DNA of 64,000 nt from Phytopseudomonas argentinensis (GTDB taxonomy: Bacteria > Pseudomonadota > Gammaproteobacteria > Pseudomonadales > Pseudomonadaceae), in assembly GCF_900113905.1 (NCBI RefSeq), contig NZ_FORC01000002.1:854772-918771 (forward strand). Reading direction: 5' to 3'. A program made the translations under genes and the position numbers. Positions 52,828 to 63,070 of this stretch are shown piece after piece. The notes beneath the pieces are model-generated. The model saw only the letters and a program-made list of their open reading frames with translations. It ran no database searches and was not told the origin of the DNA. Position 1 is the first letter of the stretch; every line of letters starts with the position of its first letter.

Positions 52828-53245
52828 GCAGAAAGCGCTCGCGGTCCTGCGGGCGCGGCACCTGGCAGCAGGCGTGGCGGCCAAACAGGCGATAGCGATT
52901 GCGGGCGATGGGGTCGTATGCCCCGTCGCGCAGGCGGCGGGGTATGACGCGCAGCACTGTCGCCCAGCGCCATGGGGCCGGCAGATGGCGCAGAATCGCC
53001 AGGATCGCATCGCTGCGCTTGAGCGCCTGATCGCCCTCGACATACAGGAGCGTGTCGAAATGATCCAGCGGCATACCGAACCACGCAAGGATCGCCTGGC
53101 CCTGGGGCGATTGCACGCTGCACAGCTTGAGCTTGCCGGCGCGGTCATGGCGAATCAGAAAGCGGCTCCAGCCATTGCACAGCTTGCACACGCCATCGAA
53201 CAGCACGACGCGATCACCAGGTTGCACATGAGGTGGGTAAGCCAT
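52820..53245 (-). CDS. DCC-family thiol-disulfide oxidoreductase-like protein
   Basis: A 141-residue DUF393/DCC protein: the signature FDGVCKLC (Cys20, Cys23) gives the D-x-x-C-x-x-C core, with LRHLPAPWRWATVLRVIPRRLRD in the C-terminal half. ATG 53245 is chosen over 53251 because GGAG is then correctly spaced. Pairing of DCC with DoxX-like proteins is recurrent; the electron acceptor is not known. Confidence 0.82.
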   Translation of the reverse strand: MAYPPHVQPGDRVVLFDGVCKLCNGWSRFLIRHDRAGKLKLCSVQSPQGQAILAWFGMPLDHFDTLLYVEGDQALKRSDAILAILRHLPAPWRWATVLRVIPRRLRDGAYDPIARNRYRLFGRHACCQVPRPQDRERFLHD

Positions 53246-53578
53246 GGACATTCTCCACGCTGTAGACCGAGCCAGAGTAACGCAGCTGGGCGCTCGGAAA
53301 CGACATTTCGCCGGCCGCGGAGCAGACCTCCTGCGCCTGACCGAGGCCGCAGTCGCGTCGCCATGGAGGTCTGAATTTTCCTGGGCACACTGTCAGTTTT
53401 CCTTCGCATCTGCCCACCTTCTCAAGCGGCATACGCTTGCTGCGCAAAAAACCGATAACCGTGTACCCATCTTCTATGCTTGATGGCAGAGCAGCCTGCA
53501 GTTTGCGGCTGAACGGTACTCAATAAATCGACAGGGCAGCCGATCAAATTCAACGTGATTGCCTTTTGGAGAAAGCGC
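53246..53578. other. Intergenic region before the chemoreceptor
   Basis: I see no convincing gene, terminator or strong promoter in this 333-base gap. A weak T-rich stretch precedes ATG 53579, with GGAGAAAG as ribosome site. Confidence 0.5.
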
Positions 53579-54892
53579 ATGTTCGGTAACCAGTGGAAAA
53601 AAGAATTGCAGGCCAAGGATGCCGAACTGTCGTTGCTCCGACAGATGTATCAGGGCATCGAGGCGGAGATGATCATGCTGTCGGTCGACCCCGATTTTCG
53701 CATCATCGATTGCAATGCCAATTTCAGCCGTCTTATCGGTTACAGCCCTGAGCAACTGAACAGTCGGTTCATGCACGACTTCGTGCCGGACTATGTGAAA
53801 AACCTTCCTTGCTACAAGGAGTTGAGCAATGTGGTCAGGACCGGCGGCTCGATCAGGGATCGCTATCGCTTCTTGCGCTGCGATGGTGCGCTGGTTTGGA
53901 TCCGTGCAAGCTGGCAGGCCATCCGTGATGAACGCGGAGTCGTGCAGCGGGTTCAATGCGTTGGTATGGATGTTACCGACGCGATGAATCAAGCCCGTGA
54001 GAACGAAGATTTCATCAAGGCGCTGCTGCGCTCCACAGCGGTAATCGAATTTGATCTGGGAGGCCATGTCCTGATGGCCAATGATCAGTTCCTGCATGGC
54101 ATGGGTTATACCCTGGATCGCATCAAGGGCAAGCATCACAGTCTTTTCTGCGATCCGCAGGAAACCAACTCCCTTGACTACAAGCAGTTCTGGGAGCGCC
54201 TGAATCGTGGCGAGTTCGTCGCCGGGCGCTTCAAACGTATCGACAGCCACGGCCGCGTGGTCTGGCTGGAAGCGACCTATAACCCGGTGCACGACACCCA
54301 GGACAAACTCTACAAGGTGGTGAAGTTCGCCACCGTGATCACCGATCAGGTCAACCGCGAAGAAGAGGTCAACGACGCTGCGGGGATCGCCTACGGCATT
54401 TCCCAGCAGACCGACACCACTGCCCAGCGCGGCGCCCAGGTGGTGACCGATACGGTGCAGACCATGCAGCGTATCTCCGAGCAGATGGCGTCGGCCTCTG
54501 AAGGCATCGAGGCGCTGGGCAAGCAGTCGGTGCTGATCAGCACCATGGTGCAGACCATCGGCAGCATCGCCCAGCAAACCAACCTGCTGGCCCTTAACGC
54601 CGCCATCGAGGCCGCGCGTGCCGGCGAGCAGGGGCGGGGCTTCGCGGTGGTCGCTGACGAGGTCAGGCAACTGGCCAGTCGCACCAGCAAGGCCACCGAG
54701 GAAATCGTTGGCGTGGTGCAGGAAAACCAGAAGCTGGTCGACGCTGCCGTGCGCGACATGGGTAGCAGCCGTCAGCAGGCCGAAGCGGGGCTGGAACTGG
54801 CCAACCAGGCGGGCGACGTGATCGTCGAGATCCGCCAGGGCGCCAAGCAGGTGCTGGGCGCGGTAGAGCGATTTGCCAGCCAGCTGAAATAG
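53579..54892 (+). CDS. Soluble methyl-accepting chemotaxis-type protein with two PAS domains
   Basis: A 437-residue cytoplasmic receptor: PAS1 about 30-125 ([17 protein letters not shown]), PAS2 about 145-265 ([20 protein letters not shown]), then the MCP signalling domain (270-437) with the tip segment [20 protein letters not shown]. No transmembrane segment is visible, and no HAMP. This layout resembles BdlA/Aer2-type soluble receptors, which can sense redox or haem. A start in-frame at 53555 lacks a ribosome site. Confidence 0.85.
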   Translation: MFGNQWKKELQAKDAELSLLRQMYQGIEAEMIMLSVDPDFRIIDCNANFSRLIGYSPEQLNSRFMHDFVPDYVKNLPCYKELSNVVRTGGSIRDRYRFLRCDGALVWIRASWQAIRDERGVVQRVQCVGMDVTDAMNQARENEDFIKALLRSTAVIEFDLGGHVLMANDQFLHGMGYTLDRIKGKHHSLFCDPQETNSLDYKQFWERLNRGEFVAGRFKRIDSHGRVVWLEATYNPVHDTQDKLYKVVKFATVITDQVNREEEVNDAAGIAYGISQQTDTTAQRGAQVVTDTVQTMQRISEQMASASEGIEALGKQSVLISTMVQTIGSIAQQTNLLALNAAIEAARAGEQGRGFAVVADEVRQLASRTSKATEEIVGVVQENQKLVDAAVRDMGSSRQQAEAGLELANQAGDVIVEIRQGAKQVLGAVERFASQLK

Positions 54893-55045
54893 CCCCGCCG
54901 TCAAAGCGCGCCAGGTATATCCGCCTGGCGTTCGGCGGCCGATTAGGCGCTGCGTGAGGTTTTCTGGATAGAGAACGGCAAATTTGCGGCTTTGCGCGAA
55001 AGCCGCTGGCCCTGTTCAATCTTCGTTTGCCACGCGGAGAGCACC

Positions 55046-55903
55046 ATGGCCGAAGACCAGCGCCCCCTCAACGAATTCTATGACCAGCAATACAACGCCC
55101 GTGCAAGCGTGGCGGATTACGCGCAATACCCGGTGTTGTATCGCTCTCTGAGTGAGGCGGCACATGCCAGGCGTCGGTCCATCAGGGATGTGGCCTACGG
55201 GCCGGGCGCCGGTGAGCGGCTGGATATCTTTCCTGCCGCCCAGGCGAATGCGCCGGTATTGCTGTACATCCACGGTGGCTACTGGCGCGCATTGTCCAAG
55301 GACGATTCGGCGTTCATGGCCCCCGCGCTGGTGGATGCGGGGGCCTGTGTGGTGGTCATCGACTATGACCTGGCGCCAATGGTGAGCCTCGATCAAATCG
55401 TCGACCAGACCCGCCGGGCGCTGGCCTGGGTGCATGGGCACATCGCCGAGTTCGGTGGGGACCCGGCGCGCATCGTCGCCAGCGGCAGTTCGGCGGGTGG
55501 GCATCTGGTCGGCATGCTGCTTGCGGGCGGTTGGCAGGCAGATTATGGCGTGGCCGCGTCCGTGCTTCACGGTGCCTTGCCGATCAGCGGCTTGTTCGAT
55601 CTGCTGCCGCTGCTGGAAACCCATATCAATGCCTGGATCAACCTCGATGAGGTGTCGGCACGGCGCAACAGCCCGCACTTTCATGTACCGCAGCAGACCA
55701 CCGAGTTGGTGGTGAGTTACGGTGCGCTGGAAAGCGCCGAGTTCGCTCGCCAGTCCCATGACTACCTCGAGGCCTGGCAGGCGAGGGGGTTGCCGGGACG
55801 CTTCGTTGCCGCACCGGGCAGGAATCATTTCGATGTGGTACTGCAACTCGGCGAGCCCGGCACGCCACTGCATCGGGCCGCACTGCAGTTGCTCGGGTTG
55901 TGA
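55046..55903 (+). CDS. Alpha/beta-hydrolase, arylformamidase (kynurenine formamidase)-like
   Basis: A 285-residue alpha/beta-hydrolase. HGGYWRALSKDD is the oxyanion segment typical of KynB-type formamidases, GSSAGG gives nucleophile Ser149, and GRNHFDVV the catalytic His. It is convergent with the porin at the end of the ant cluster, suggesting a link between tryptophan/kynurenine breakdown and anthranilate, though kynU is absent here. General esterase activity is the alternative. Confidence 0.8.
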   Translation: MAEDQRPLNEFYDQQYNARASVADYAQYPVLYRSLSEAAHARRRSIRDVAYGPGAGERLDIFPAAQANAPVLLYIHGGYWRALSKDDSAFMAPALVDAGACVVVIDYDLAPMVSLDQIVDQTRRALAWVHGHIAEFGGDPARIVASGSSAGGHLVGMLLAGGWQADYGVAASVLHGALPISGLFDLLPLLETHINAWINLDEVSARRNSPHFHVPQQTTELVVSYGALESAEFARQSHDYLEAWQARGLPGRFVAAPGRNHFDVVLQLGEPGTPLHRAALQLLGL

Positions 55904-55910
55904 AGGTGGC

Positions 55911-55936
55911 GGGGCGGGCCTGCAGGCCCGGCCCGC
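55911..55936. terminator. Hairpin between the formamidase-like and OprD genes
   Basis: GCGGGCC-TGCA-GGCCCGGCCCGC forms a GC-rich hairpin in the 40-base convergent gap. It lacks a T-run on either side, so it may terminate weakly or only act with Rho. Confidence 0.55.
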
Positions 55937-55943
55937 AACTCAC

Positions 55944-57197
55944 TCAGAACAGCGACAGGGTGTAGCTGAGGATCAGGCGGTTTTCGTCTATATCACTGCG
56001 GTAGTTCGAGCGCGCGGTGACGTTGCGCACCCGTACGCCGATGCCCTTGAGTGCACCACTCTGCACCACATAGCCGATGTCCAGATCACGCTCCCACTCC
56101 CGGCCCTCGAAACCTGCGCCGGTATCGACGTTGTTGCCACGGATGTAGCGCAGGGTGGTGGTCAGGCCAGGCAAGCCCAGAGTGGCGAAATCGTAATCAT
56201 GGCGCACCTGCCAGGAGCGTTCGTCTGCCGAGGCGAACTCGTAGGTCGGTACCTCATTGCCCAGTGGGGTCACGTTGGCGAATACCTTTGGCAAGCCATG
56301 GTCACCGAACATGCCCTGATAGCCCACATAGAAGGTGTGCCCGCCGTGCTTCGCGGACAGCAGTGAGTAGAACGCCCGATTGTCCACGTCACCTATGCGC
56401 TGCTGGCCGTCCTCGTGGGAATCGAAGAAGCCCAGGTTGGCGCCCAGTACCCAATCGCCGACTGGTTCGGCGTGCTTAAAGGCGAGGTGGCGCTGGTTGT
56501 AGATATCTTCCAGTTGCGCGTACCAGAGGCTGGCCGTGGTGCGCTTGGCGTTGAAGCTGTAGTCGGCACCGAGGTAGTTGAAGGCCTCGGCAAAGGCCTG
56601 GCGTTGCGGCTGGTAGCCGATCATCGCCTGCATCCGGCCATCGCCGGCCTCGTTGCGCAGGCTGGTGGATTTCAGGTGGCCGGCCTGCAACGTCAGATCG
56701 CGGAATTCCTTCGACGTCAGGCTGATGCCCTGATAGGTCGGTGGCAGCAGGCGGATGTCGCTGTACACCAGCACCGGCAGGTTCGGCTGCAACTCACCGA
56801 CCTTCAGCTCGGTCTGCGACAGGCGTACCTTGGCGGCCACGCCCAGGCGGCTGTATTCGTCGGCGGCGCGGCCATTGTCACGGACCGGCAGCAGGCCGGT
56901 ATTGACGCGATCAGGCGAGCTGTCGAGTTTGATGCCCAGGGTGCCGATGGCGTCGATACCAAAGCCGACGGTGCCGGCCGTGTACCCGGATCTGTAGTTG
57001 AGGATGAAGCCCTGAGCCCATTCTTCGGCCTTGGATTGCGTGTTGCTGCCGACGATGTCGGAAAAGTCGCGGCTGAAGTAGTAGTTGCGCAGTTGCAGGG
57101 TGGCGCTGGAGTCCTCGAAAAATCCGGCCTCGGAGGCCAGTGCGGTAAAAGGGAGGGTGCCTAACAGAAACGGGATTGCACGGGTTTTGTCGGTCAT
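55944..57197 (-). CDS. OprD-family outer-membrane porin
   Basis: A 417-residue OprD-family porin. Signal peptide (1-22, TALAS), then alternating beta-strand segments typical of 18-strand barrels, with [13 protein letters not shown] and [23 protein letters not shown] in the N-terminal hallmark and [10 protein letters not shown] at the C-terminal end, finishing in Phe. Members import specific small acids such as benzoate or anthranilate. It is the last gene of the minus-strand ant/liv cluster. Confidence 0.9.
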   Translation of the reverse strand: MTDKTRAIPFLLGTLPFTALASEAGFFEDSSATLQLRNYYFSRDFSDIVGSNTQSKAEEWAQGFILNYRSGYTAGTVGFGIDAIGTLGIKLDSSPDRVNTGLLPVRDNGRAADEYSRLGVAAKVRLSQTELKVGELQPNLPVLVYSDIRLLPPTYQGISLTSKEFRDLTLQAGHLKSTSLRNEAGDGRMQAMIGYQPQRQAFAEAFNYLGADYSFNAKRTTASLWYAQLEDIYNQRHLAFKHAEPVGDWVLGANLGFFDSHEDGQQRIGDVDNRAFYSLLSAKHGGHTFYVGYQGMFGDHGLPKVFANVTPLGNEVPTYEFASADERSWQVRHDYDFATLGLPGLTTTLRYIRGNNVDTGAGFEGREWERDLDIGYVVQSGALKGIGVRVRNVTARSNYRSDIDENRLILSYTLSLF

Positions 57198-57320
57198 CGC
57201 GGAGCTCTTCTTGGCGGCTTTCAGGGTGCAACCATCCGCCAACGGCCCAAGGGGCCGATGGAGAGATGGTGGCGGTTGGCAATCGGGCCCGTGTTGGCGA
57301 GCCGATGGGTTGGGCGTTGG

Positions 57321-58010
57321 TCAGACGCCCAGGTAGCGATGCGAAAGGTCAGGCGAGGCGGCCAATTGCTGCGGCGTGCCTTCCCAGACCTGTCGTCCCT
57401 TTTCAATGATGTGATGGCGGTCGACGACCCGGGCCATCTCCTTGAGGTTCTTGTCGATAACCAGGATGGTTTCGCCCTCGGCTTTGAGGGTGGTCAGGCA
57501 GTTCCAGATGGTTTCGCGGATGATCGGCGCCAGCCCCTCGGTAGCTTCATCGAGGATCAGCAACTGCGGCCCGGTCATCAGTGCGCGGCCCACCACGAGC
57601 ATCTGCTGCTCGCCGCCGGACAGTGTTTTCGAGAGTTGTTGCTGGCGTTCTTCCAGGCGCGGGAACAGCTGGTAGATGCGCGTCAGGTCCCACCTGCTGG
57701 CGCGGCTGGCGGTGGCCAGCAGGTTCTCGCGCACGCTCAGGCTGCCGAAAGCGCGCCGGCCTTCGGGCACCAGCCCCAGGCCGGCCTGGGCGATATGGAA
57801 CGGCTGCTTGCCGCGCATTTCCTTGCCGTTGATACGCACGCTGCCGGCGCTGGGTTTGAGCAGGCCCATGATCGACTTGACCGTGGTGGTTTTGCCCATG
57901 CCGTTGCGGCCGATCAGCGATACCACTTCGCCTTGCTCGATCTTCAGGTGCATGTCGAACAGTACCTGGCTCAAACCGTAGCCGGCACGCAATCCGCTGA
58001 CTTCAAGCAT
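57321..58010 (-). CDS. Branched-chain-type ABC transporter ATPase (LivF-like)
   Basis: A 229-residue ATPase: Walker A GRNGMGKTT, signature LSGGEQQML and Walker B LLILDEATEG. LivF/UrtE class, hydrophobic amino acid transporter type, here part of an aromatic-acid importer candidate. GGGAGAAG precedes ATG 58010; it overlaps the LivG-like gene by 8 bases. Confidence 0.9.
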   Translation of the reverse strand: MLEVSGLRAGYGLSQVLFDMHLKIEQGEVVSLIGRNGMGKTTTVKSIMGLLKPSAGSVRINGKEMRGKQPFHIAQAGLGLVPEGRRAFGSLSVRENLLATASRASRWDLTRIYQLFPRLEERQQQLSKTLSGGEQQMLVVGRALMTGPQLLILDEATEGLAPIIRETIWNCLTTLKAEGETILVIDKNLKEMARVVDRHHIIEKGRQVWEGTPQQLAASPDLSHRYLGV

Positions 58011-58752
58011 GTTCTTCTCCCAGATAGGCAGCCCGCACCTGCGGGTCGTTGCGCACCTCATCGACGGTGCCGGTGAGGATGGTCTGGCCGTAGACCAGCA
58101 CCGTGATGCGGTCGGCCAGGGCGAACACCGCATCCATGTCGTGCTCCACCAGCAGGATGGCGTAGCGGCCCTTGAGTGACATCAGCAGCTCGGTCATGCG
58201 CGCGGATTCTTCGGCGCCCATGCCGGCCATGGGTTCGTCGAGCAGCAGTACCGAGGCCTCCTGGGCCAATGCCAGGGCCAGCTCCAGCTGGCGCCGCTCG
58301 CCGTGGGACAGTTCGCTGACCAGGTCGTCGCCGCGTCGCCCGAGGCCGACCTGTTGCAGGTAGCTGTGGGCTGGTTCGAGCAGGCTCGCGTCGCCTGACA
58401 GCGGCGTCCACATACCGTAGGTACGTCGCTCCCGCGCGGCGATGGCCACCGCGACGTTTTCCAGCACGCTGAATTCCGGGTACAGCTGGCTGACCTGGAA
58501 CGAGCGGGCCAGGCCCAGGCGTGGCCGCTCGTGGGCGGGCAGGGTGGTGATGTCCTGCCCGGCGAAGAGGATCTGGCCCTTGTCGGGGCGAATCTCGCCG
58601 GCAATCTGCGAGATCAACGTGGATTTGCCGGCGCCATTGGGACCGATGATGGCGTGCAGCTCACCCGCCAGCAGCTCCAGGCTGGCGTCGTTGGTGGCCT
58701 TGACCGCGCCGAAGGACTTTTCCAGGTGACGGATCGACAGTTGCGCAGTCAT
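58003..58752 (-). CDS. Branched-chain-type ABC transporter ATPase (LivG-like)
   Basis: A 249-residue ATPase: Walker A GPNGAGKST, signature LSHGERRQL and Walker B VLLLDEPMAGM. LivG-class partner of the 57321 ATPase. Start overlaps the LivM-like stop by 4 bases (ATGA). Confidence 0.9.
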   Translation of the reverse strand: MTAQLSIRHLEKSFGAVKATNDASLELLAGELHAIIGPNGAGKSTLISQIAGEIRPDKGQILFAGQDITTLPAHERPRLGLARSFQVSQLYPEFSVLENVAVAIAARERRTYGMWTPLSGDASLLEPAHSYLQQVGLGRRGDDLVSELSHGERRQLELALALAQEASVLLLDEPMAGMGAEESARMTELLMSLKGRYAILLVEHDMDAVFALADRITVLVYGQTILTGTVDEVRNDPQVRAAYLGEEHA

Positions 58753-59768
58753 GGTTTGGCCTCCACTGGTGCTTGCTGCACCGCACCCTTCACGACGCGC
58801 GATTCGCGTTTGGCGCCGCTCATCAACAGGCCGTAGATGCCCTGGCGTCCGAACAGCACCACCAGCAGCAACAGCGGACCGAAGATGATCAGCCAGTGCT
58901 CGGTCCACAGGCTCAGCACCTGCTCGAGCCCCAGGTAGACGGCTGCGCCCAGCACCGGACCGATCAGTGTGCCGACCCCGCCGAGAATCACCATGGCCAT
59001 CAGCTCGCCGGACTTCTGCCAGGCGCCCATGTCCGGGCTGACGAACATCGCGTAGTTGGCCCACAGCACGCCGGAAAGCCCGGCGCCGACTCCGGCGATC
59101 ACGAAGGTGGTCAGCCGGTAGCGCAGCGGCTTGAGGCCCAGGCTGAGGCTGCGTCGCTCGCTCTGCTTGAGGCCGCGCAGCACGAAGCCGAACCGCGAGG
59201 TGACCAGGCGCCGGCAGAACAGCAGCCAGCCGACCAATAGGGCGACACTCAGGTAGTAGAACTGGTTGGCGTTATCCAGATCGAGGCCCGGCAGGGTGTT
59301 GCGCTCGTTGATCACGATGCCGTCGTCACCGCCGTAGAGCGACAGCGAGCCGAGAATGAAATACAGCATCTGGCTGAACGCCAGGGTGATCATGATGAAC
59401 TGCACGCCACTGGTGCGCAGCGACAGGTAACCCATCACCAGGCCGAGGAGCCCGCAGCAGAGCAGAGCCAATGGCCAGATGAGCAGGGCGGCGTTACTGC
59501 CTTCCCAGCCGAACAGCGGCATGGCCTGGGAGGCATGAAAGGCGATGATGCCCACCACATAGCCGCCCATGGCGAAGAACGCGGCGTGGCCGAAGCTGAC
59601 CAGTGCGCCGTAGCCGATCAGCAGGTCCAGGCTGGCGGCGGCCATGCCGTAGATCGCCAGGCGGGTGAACAGGCTGACCAAAAACGGCTCCTCCAACACG
59701 CTGGCCAGCAGCGGCATGAGAGCGAAGACGGCCAGGCAGACGAGGTCGATGATGATGCGACGGGACAT
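58749..59768 (-). CDS. Branched-chain-type ABC transporter permease (LivM-like)
   Basis: A 339-residue permease with about 8-10 hydrophobic segments. GYGALVSFGHAAFFAMGGY and GGVGTLIGPVLGAAVYLGLE are the LivM marks. It pairs with the LivH-like permease 10 bases upstream. Confidence 0.88.
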   Translation of the reverse strand: MSRRIIIDLVCLAVFALMPLLASVLEEPFLVSLFTRLAIYGMAAASLDLLIGYGALVSFGHAAFFAMGGYVVGIIAFHASQAMPLFGWEGSNAALLIWPLALLCCGLLGLVMGYLSLRTSGVQFIMITLAFSQMLYFILGSLSLYGGDDGIVINERNTLPGLDLDNANQFYYLSVALLVGWLLFCRRLVTSRFGFVLRGLKQSERRSLSLGLKPLRYRLTTFVIAGVGAGLSGVLWANYAMFVSPDMGAWQKSGELMAMVILGGVGTLIGPVLGAAVYLGLEQVLSLWTEHWLIIFGPLLLLVVLFGRQGIYGLLMSGAKRESRVVKGAVQQAPVEAKP

Positions 59769-59778
59769 GACGTTCTCC

Positions 59779-60690
59779 TCAGGCGCGGGCCGGTAGCAGG
59801 CCGCGGGGGCGCACCAGCAATACCAGCGCCATGACGATGTAGGCGCTGGCCGAGAGCAGCCCGGCGCTCAGCGAGCCGCTGACCTCGCTGGGCAGCAACT
59901 GGTCCAGCAGGGGTGGGATGTAGGCGCGGCCGAGACTGTCGACCATGCCGATCAACAGGGCGCCGACCAGGGCGCCGCGTACCGAACCTACACCGCCGAC
60001 GACGATGACCACGAAGGTGGTGATCAGCACTTTCTCGCCCATGCCCACTTCCACCGACAGCAAGGGTGCGGCCATGAAACCAGCCAGCCCGCACAGCACG
60101 CAGCCGAACACGAACACCAGGGTGTACAGGCGCGAGATATTCACGCCCAGCGCGCCGACCATTTCATGGTCGTCGGCACCGGCGCGGATCAGCATCCCCA
60201 GGCGGGTGTGGTTGATCAGCAGCCACATGGCCAGCGCCACCACGATGCCAGCGGCGATGAACAGCAGGCGGCTGACCGGATACATCAGCCCCGGCAGCAC
60301 CTCGACGAAGGCGTTGTACCAGTCCGGTGTAGGCATCGAAGGCGGGCTGCGACCGAACAGCAGGGTGATCAGCTCGTTGCTGAAAAACACCACCGCCAGG
60401 GTCGCCAGCACCTGGTCGAGATGGTCGCGGTTGTAGAGCCTGCGGATGATCGCCGTTTCAATGATCAGCCCGTAACAGGCGGCGCCGGCCAGCGCGGCCA
60501 GGGCGCCGAGCCAGAACGAGCCGGTGGTCATGGCGGTGAAGGCCGCACAGTAGGCACCGACCATGTAGAACGCACCGTGTGCTAGGTTGATCACCCCCAT
60601 GATGCCGAAGATCAGCGTCAGGCCCGAGGCGAGCAGAAACAGCAGGGCGCTGTATTGCAGACCATTGAGCAATTGTTCGAGCAATAGCAT
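59779..60690 (-). CDS. Branched-chain-type ABC transporter permease (LivH-like)
   Basis: A 303-residue permease: LLEQLLNGLQYSALLFLLAS at the N-terminus, GVINLAHGAFYMVGAY and VGGVGSVRGALVGALLIG in the body, typical LivH. ATG 60690 begins the conserved MLLLEQLLNG; an upstream in-frame start is unsupported. Confidence 0.88.
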   Translation of the reverse strand: MLLLEQLLNGLQYSALLFLLASGLTLIFGIMGVINLAHGAFYMVGAYCAAFTAMTTGSFWLGALAALAGAACYGLIIETAIIRRLYNRDHLDQVLATLAVVFFSNELITLLFGRSPPSMPTPDWYNAFVEVLPGLMYPVSRLLFIAAGIVVALAMWLLINHTRLGMLIRAGADDHEMVGALGVNISRLYTLVFVFGCVLCGLAGFMAAPLLSVEVGMGEKVLITTFVVIVVGGVGSVRGALVGALLIGMVDSLGRAYIPPLLDQLLPSEVSGSLSAGLLSASAYIVMALVLLVRPRGLLPARA

Positions 60691-60748
60691 GGTGAAGTCC
60701 TGCGGTAGTGGCCCGCCCATCAGCGCCGGGCGGGCTGGTGGGCTCAGG

Positions 60749-61915
60749 TCACAGCGGGCAGTCGGCGGCGAAATTGTCGACCTGAGCCTTGGCGATGGTT
60801 TTCACCTTGACCTCGCGCAATGCGCCATCGGCGCCGGCCTCCACCTTGAGCAGGTGCCAGTCGATGACCGCATGCTGGTTTTTGGCGAAGCTGAAGTCGC
60901 CACGCACGGAGTCGTACTTCGCTGCGCGCAGGGCGGCCCTGAAGGCCTCGGTGTTCTTCACGTCGCCGTTGGTAGCTGCCAGGGCCGAGCCGATCAGGCG
61001 TGCAGTGTCGTAGCCCTGGGCCGCGTACATGGTCGGTGCGCGGCCGTATTTTTCGTTGAAGGATTTGACGAAGGTCTGGTTGGCGGGATTGTCGCCTTGC
61101 GGGTCCCAGCCGCTGACCACGTTCATGCCCTCGGCCAGGTTGCCGGTCGCCGCCAACATGCGTTCGTCCATGGAGAACACCGGCACCACCATGGGGATGG
61201 TCTTCGACAGACCCGTGCTGCCGTACTGCTTGGCGAAGTTGATGCCGCCGCCGCCCGGGTGGAACTGGAATACCGCATCGGGCTTGAGCGAGCGCATGCG
61301 TGCCAGTTCGACGGAAAAATCCAGCTGGTTGAGTTTGGTGTAGATCTCGGTGACCTCACCCTTGAAGCCGCGTTTGAACCCGGCCAGCGCATCACGCCCG
61401 GCCTGGTAGTTGGGCGCCAGGATCACCATCTTCTTGTACCCCAGTTCATTGGCAGCGACGCCGGCCATCTCGTGGGGTACGTCGTTCTGGTAGGAGGCGA
61501 CGAAGTAGTTGGCTTTGCACTGCTTGCCAGCCAGGTTGGAGGGGCCGGCGTTGGGGCTGATGTAGAAGTTGCCGTCCTTGGTGGCGCCATTGACCACGGC
61601 GGCCAGCACGTTGGAGAACATCACGCCGGTGTACAGCGAGATGCCGTTGAGGCTCATGCGGTCGGTGATCTGCTTGCCTTTGGCCGGCTGCAGGGCGTCA
61701 TCTTCGACCACCAGCTCCACGGGGATACCGCCGAGCTTGCCGCCTTCCTGCTCCATGGCCAGGCGGAAGGCATCGCGGGCGTCTTCGCCGAGATAGCCGG
61801 CGGGCGTCGACAGGGTGGTTATGAAACCGATGCGCACGGGCTCGGCTGCCAGGGTGGACATCGACGAGGCCAGGGAGGCCCCGAGCATCGCAAGGGTCAG
61901 GACATTTTTCATCAT
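60749..61915 (-). CDS. ABC transporter periplasmic binding protein (LivK-like)
   Basis: A 388-residue type I binding protein with signal peptide (LAA near residue 23). The mature start EPVRIGFITTLSTPAGYLGED and AAQGYDTARLIGSAL fit aromatic-acid or amino-acid binders. Its position directly after antC suggests capture of the dioxygenase substrate. Start 61915 and 61912 are adjacent ATGs; the former is used. Confidence 0.88.
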   Translation of the reverse strand: MMKNVLTLAMLGASLASSMSTLAAEPVRIGFITTLSTPAGYLGEDARDAFRLAMEQEGGKLGGIPVELVVEDDALQPAKGKQITDRMSLNGISLYTGVMFSNVLAAVVNGATKDGNFYISPNAGPSNLAGKQCKANYFVASYQNDVPHEMAGVAANELGYKKMVILAPNYQAGRDALAGFKRGFKGEVTEIYTKLNQLDFSVELARMRSLKPDAVFQFHPGGGGINFAKQYGSTGLSKTIPMVVPVFSMDERMLAATGNLAEGMNVVSGWDPQGDNPANQTFVKSFNEKYGRAPTMYAAQGYDTARLIGSALAATNGDVKNTEAFRAALRAAKYDSVRGDFSFAKNQHAVIDWHLLKVEAGADGALREVKVKTIAKAQVDNFAADCPL

Positions 61916-62025
61916 TACCGCCTTGTGGTGCAGCCCCGCCTGGCTGGCAGGGTTGCGATTATTGTTGGGGGGCAGTGGGAAAACGATTGGTACCGGGTCG
62001 AGCCGGCGATCTGTTGCCGCCGGTC

Positions 62026-63051
62026 TCAGGTATTGCTCTCGGTGAATTTCTCGAAGTAGAGGTGGCCGTTGTCGATAGCGTTTTCGCTCAGCCAGGTCTT
62101 TACCGACTCGACCATTGGCGGCGGGCCGCACAGGTACATGTCGAACGGCGCCTCGCGCAGCGCAGCGGCATCGAAGTGTTCGGCCAGGTAGCCGCGCCGT
62201 CCGTCCCAGGCCGGTTCGGCCTCGCTGAGCACCGGCACGAAGCTGAAGCCGGGAATGCGCTCGGCGTAGGCCTGAATACGGGTCAGTTCGCACAGGTCGG
62301 CCTGCTGGCGTACGCCGTAGTAGAGGGTGACCGGCTGGCCGCAGCCGCCGCGCTCTGCGATCTGGTCGAGCATGCCGAGAAACGCCGACAGGCCCGTGCC
62401 GCCGGCGACCATCACCAGTGGGCGTTCGATCTGGCGCAGGTAGAAGGCGCCCAGGGGCGCCTCGAAGCGGATTTCATCGCCCACCTGGCAGCGCTCGCGG
62501 ATGTAGTTGCTCATCACCCCGTCGGGCAACAGGCGGATGAGAAACTGCAGGCGGTTTTCGGCACTCGGCTGGCTGGCGAAGGAGTACGAACGCCAGGCGT
62601 CGGTGCCGGGAATCTGCAGGCGTGCGTACTGGCCGGGCAAGAAGTCCAGTTGGTGCTCGTCGCCGCTGGCGTCCAGGTGCAGGATCGCGGTGCCGGCCGA
62701 GACCTGCTCTACATGGCACACGCGGCTGCTGGCCTGAATGGTTCGGTTGGCGCCGCACAGCGCGGAGTCGAAATCGAAGTAGAACGAGGCGTCGGACTGC
62801 ACACGGGTCTGGCAGGTCAGCACCTTGCGCTGCGCCAGGTCCTGTTCCGACAGGGCTTCTTCGTCCACGTAGTCAAGGCTGTAGCTGCCCGACTCGCAGC
62901 GGCCCATGCAGGTGGCGCACACACCTTCTCGGCAGTCCAGGGGAATGTTGATGCCATTGCGCAACGCGGCGTCGAGGAGGATCTCGTTGCCGTTGACGGG
63001 GAAGAACAGCGTCTTGCCGTCGGCGAAACTGAAGGCGACCTTGTGATTCAT
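62026..63051 (-). CDS. antC: Dioxygenase reductase component, AntC-like
   Basis: A 341-residue reductase. The N-terminal plant-type [2Fe-2S] ferredoxin has Cys40, Cys45, Cys48 and Cys80, in LDCREGVCATC. The FAD domain (about 105-205) has RSYSFAS and the NAD domain VAGGTGLSAFLGML. It passes electrons from NADH to the oxygenase. Closest to AntC/BenC. Confidence 0.88.
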   Translation of the reverse strand: MNHKVAFSFADGKTLFFPVNGNEILLDAALRNGINIPLDCREGVCATCMGRCESGSYSLDYVDEEALSEQDLAQRKVLTCQTRVQSDASFYFDFDSALCGANRTIQASSRVCHVEQVSAGTAILHLDASGDEHQLDFLPGQYARLQIPGTDAWRSYSFASQPSAENRLQFLIRLLPDGVMSNYIRERCQVGDEIRFEAPLGAFYLRQIERPLVMVAGGTGLSAFLGMLDQIAERGGCGQPVTLYYGVRQQADLCELTRIQAYAERIPGFSFVPVLSEAEPAWDGRRGYLAEHFDAAALREAPFDMYLCGPPPMVESVKTWLSENAIDNGHLYFEKFTESNT

Positions 63052-63070
63052 GATGTCTGCGTCCGCACGG

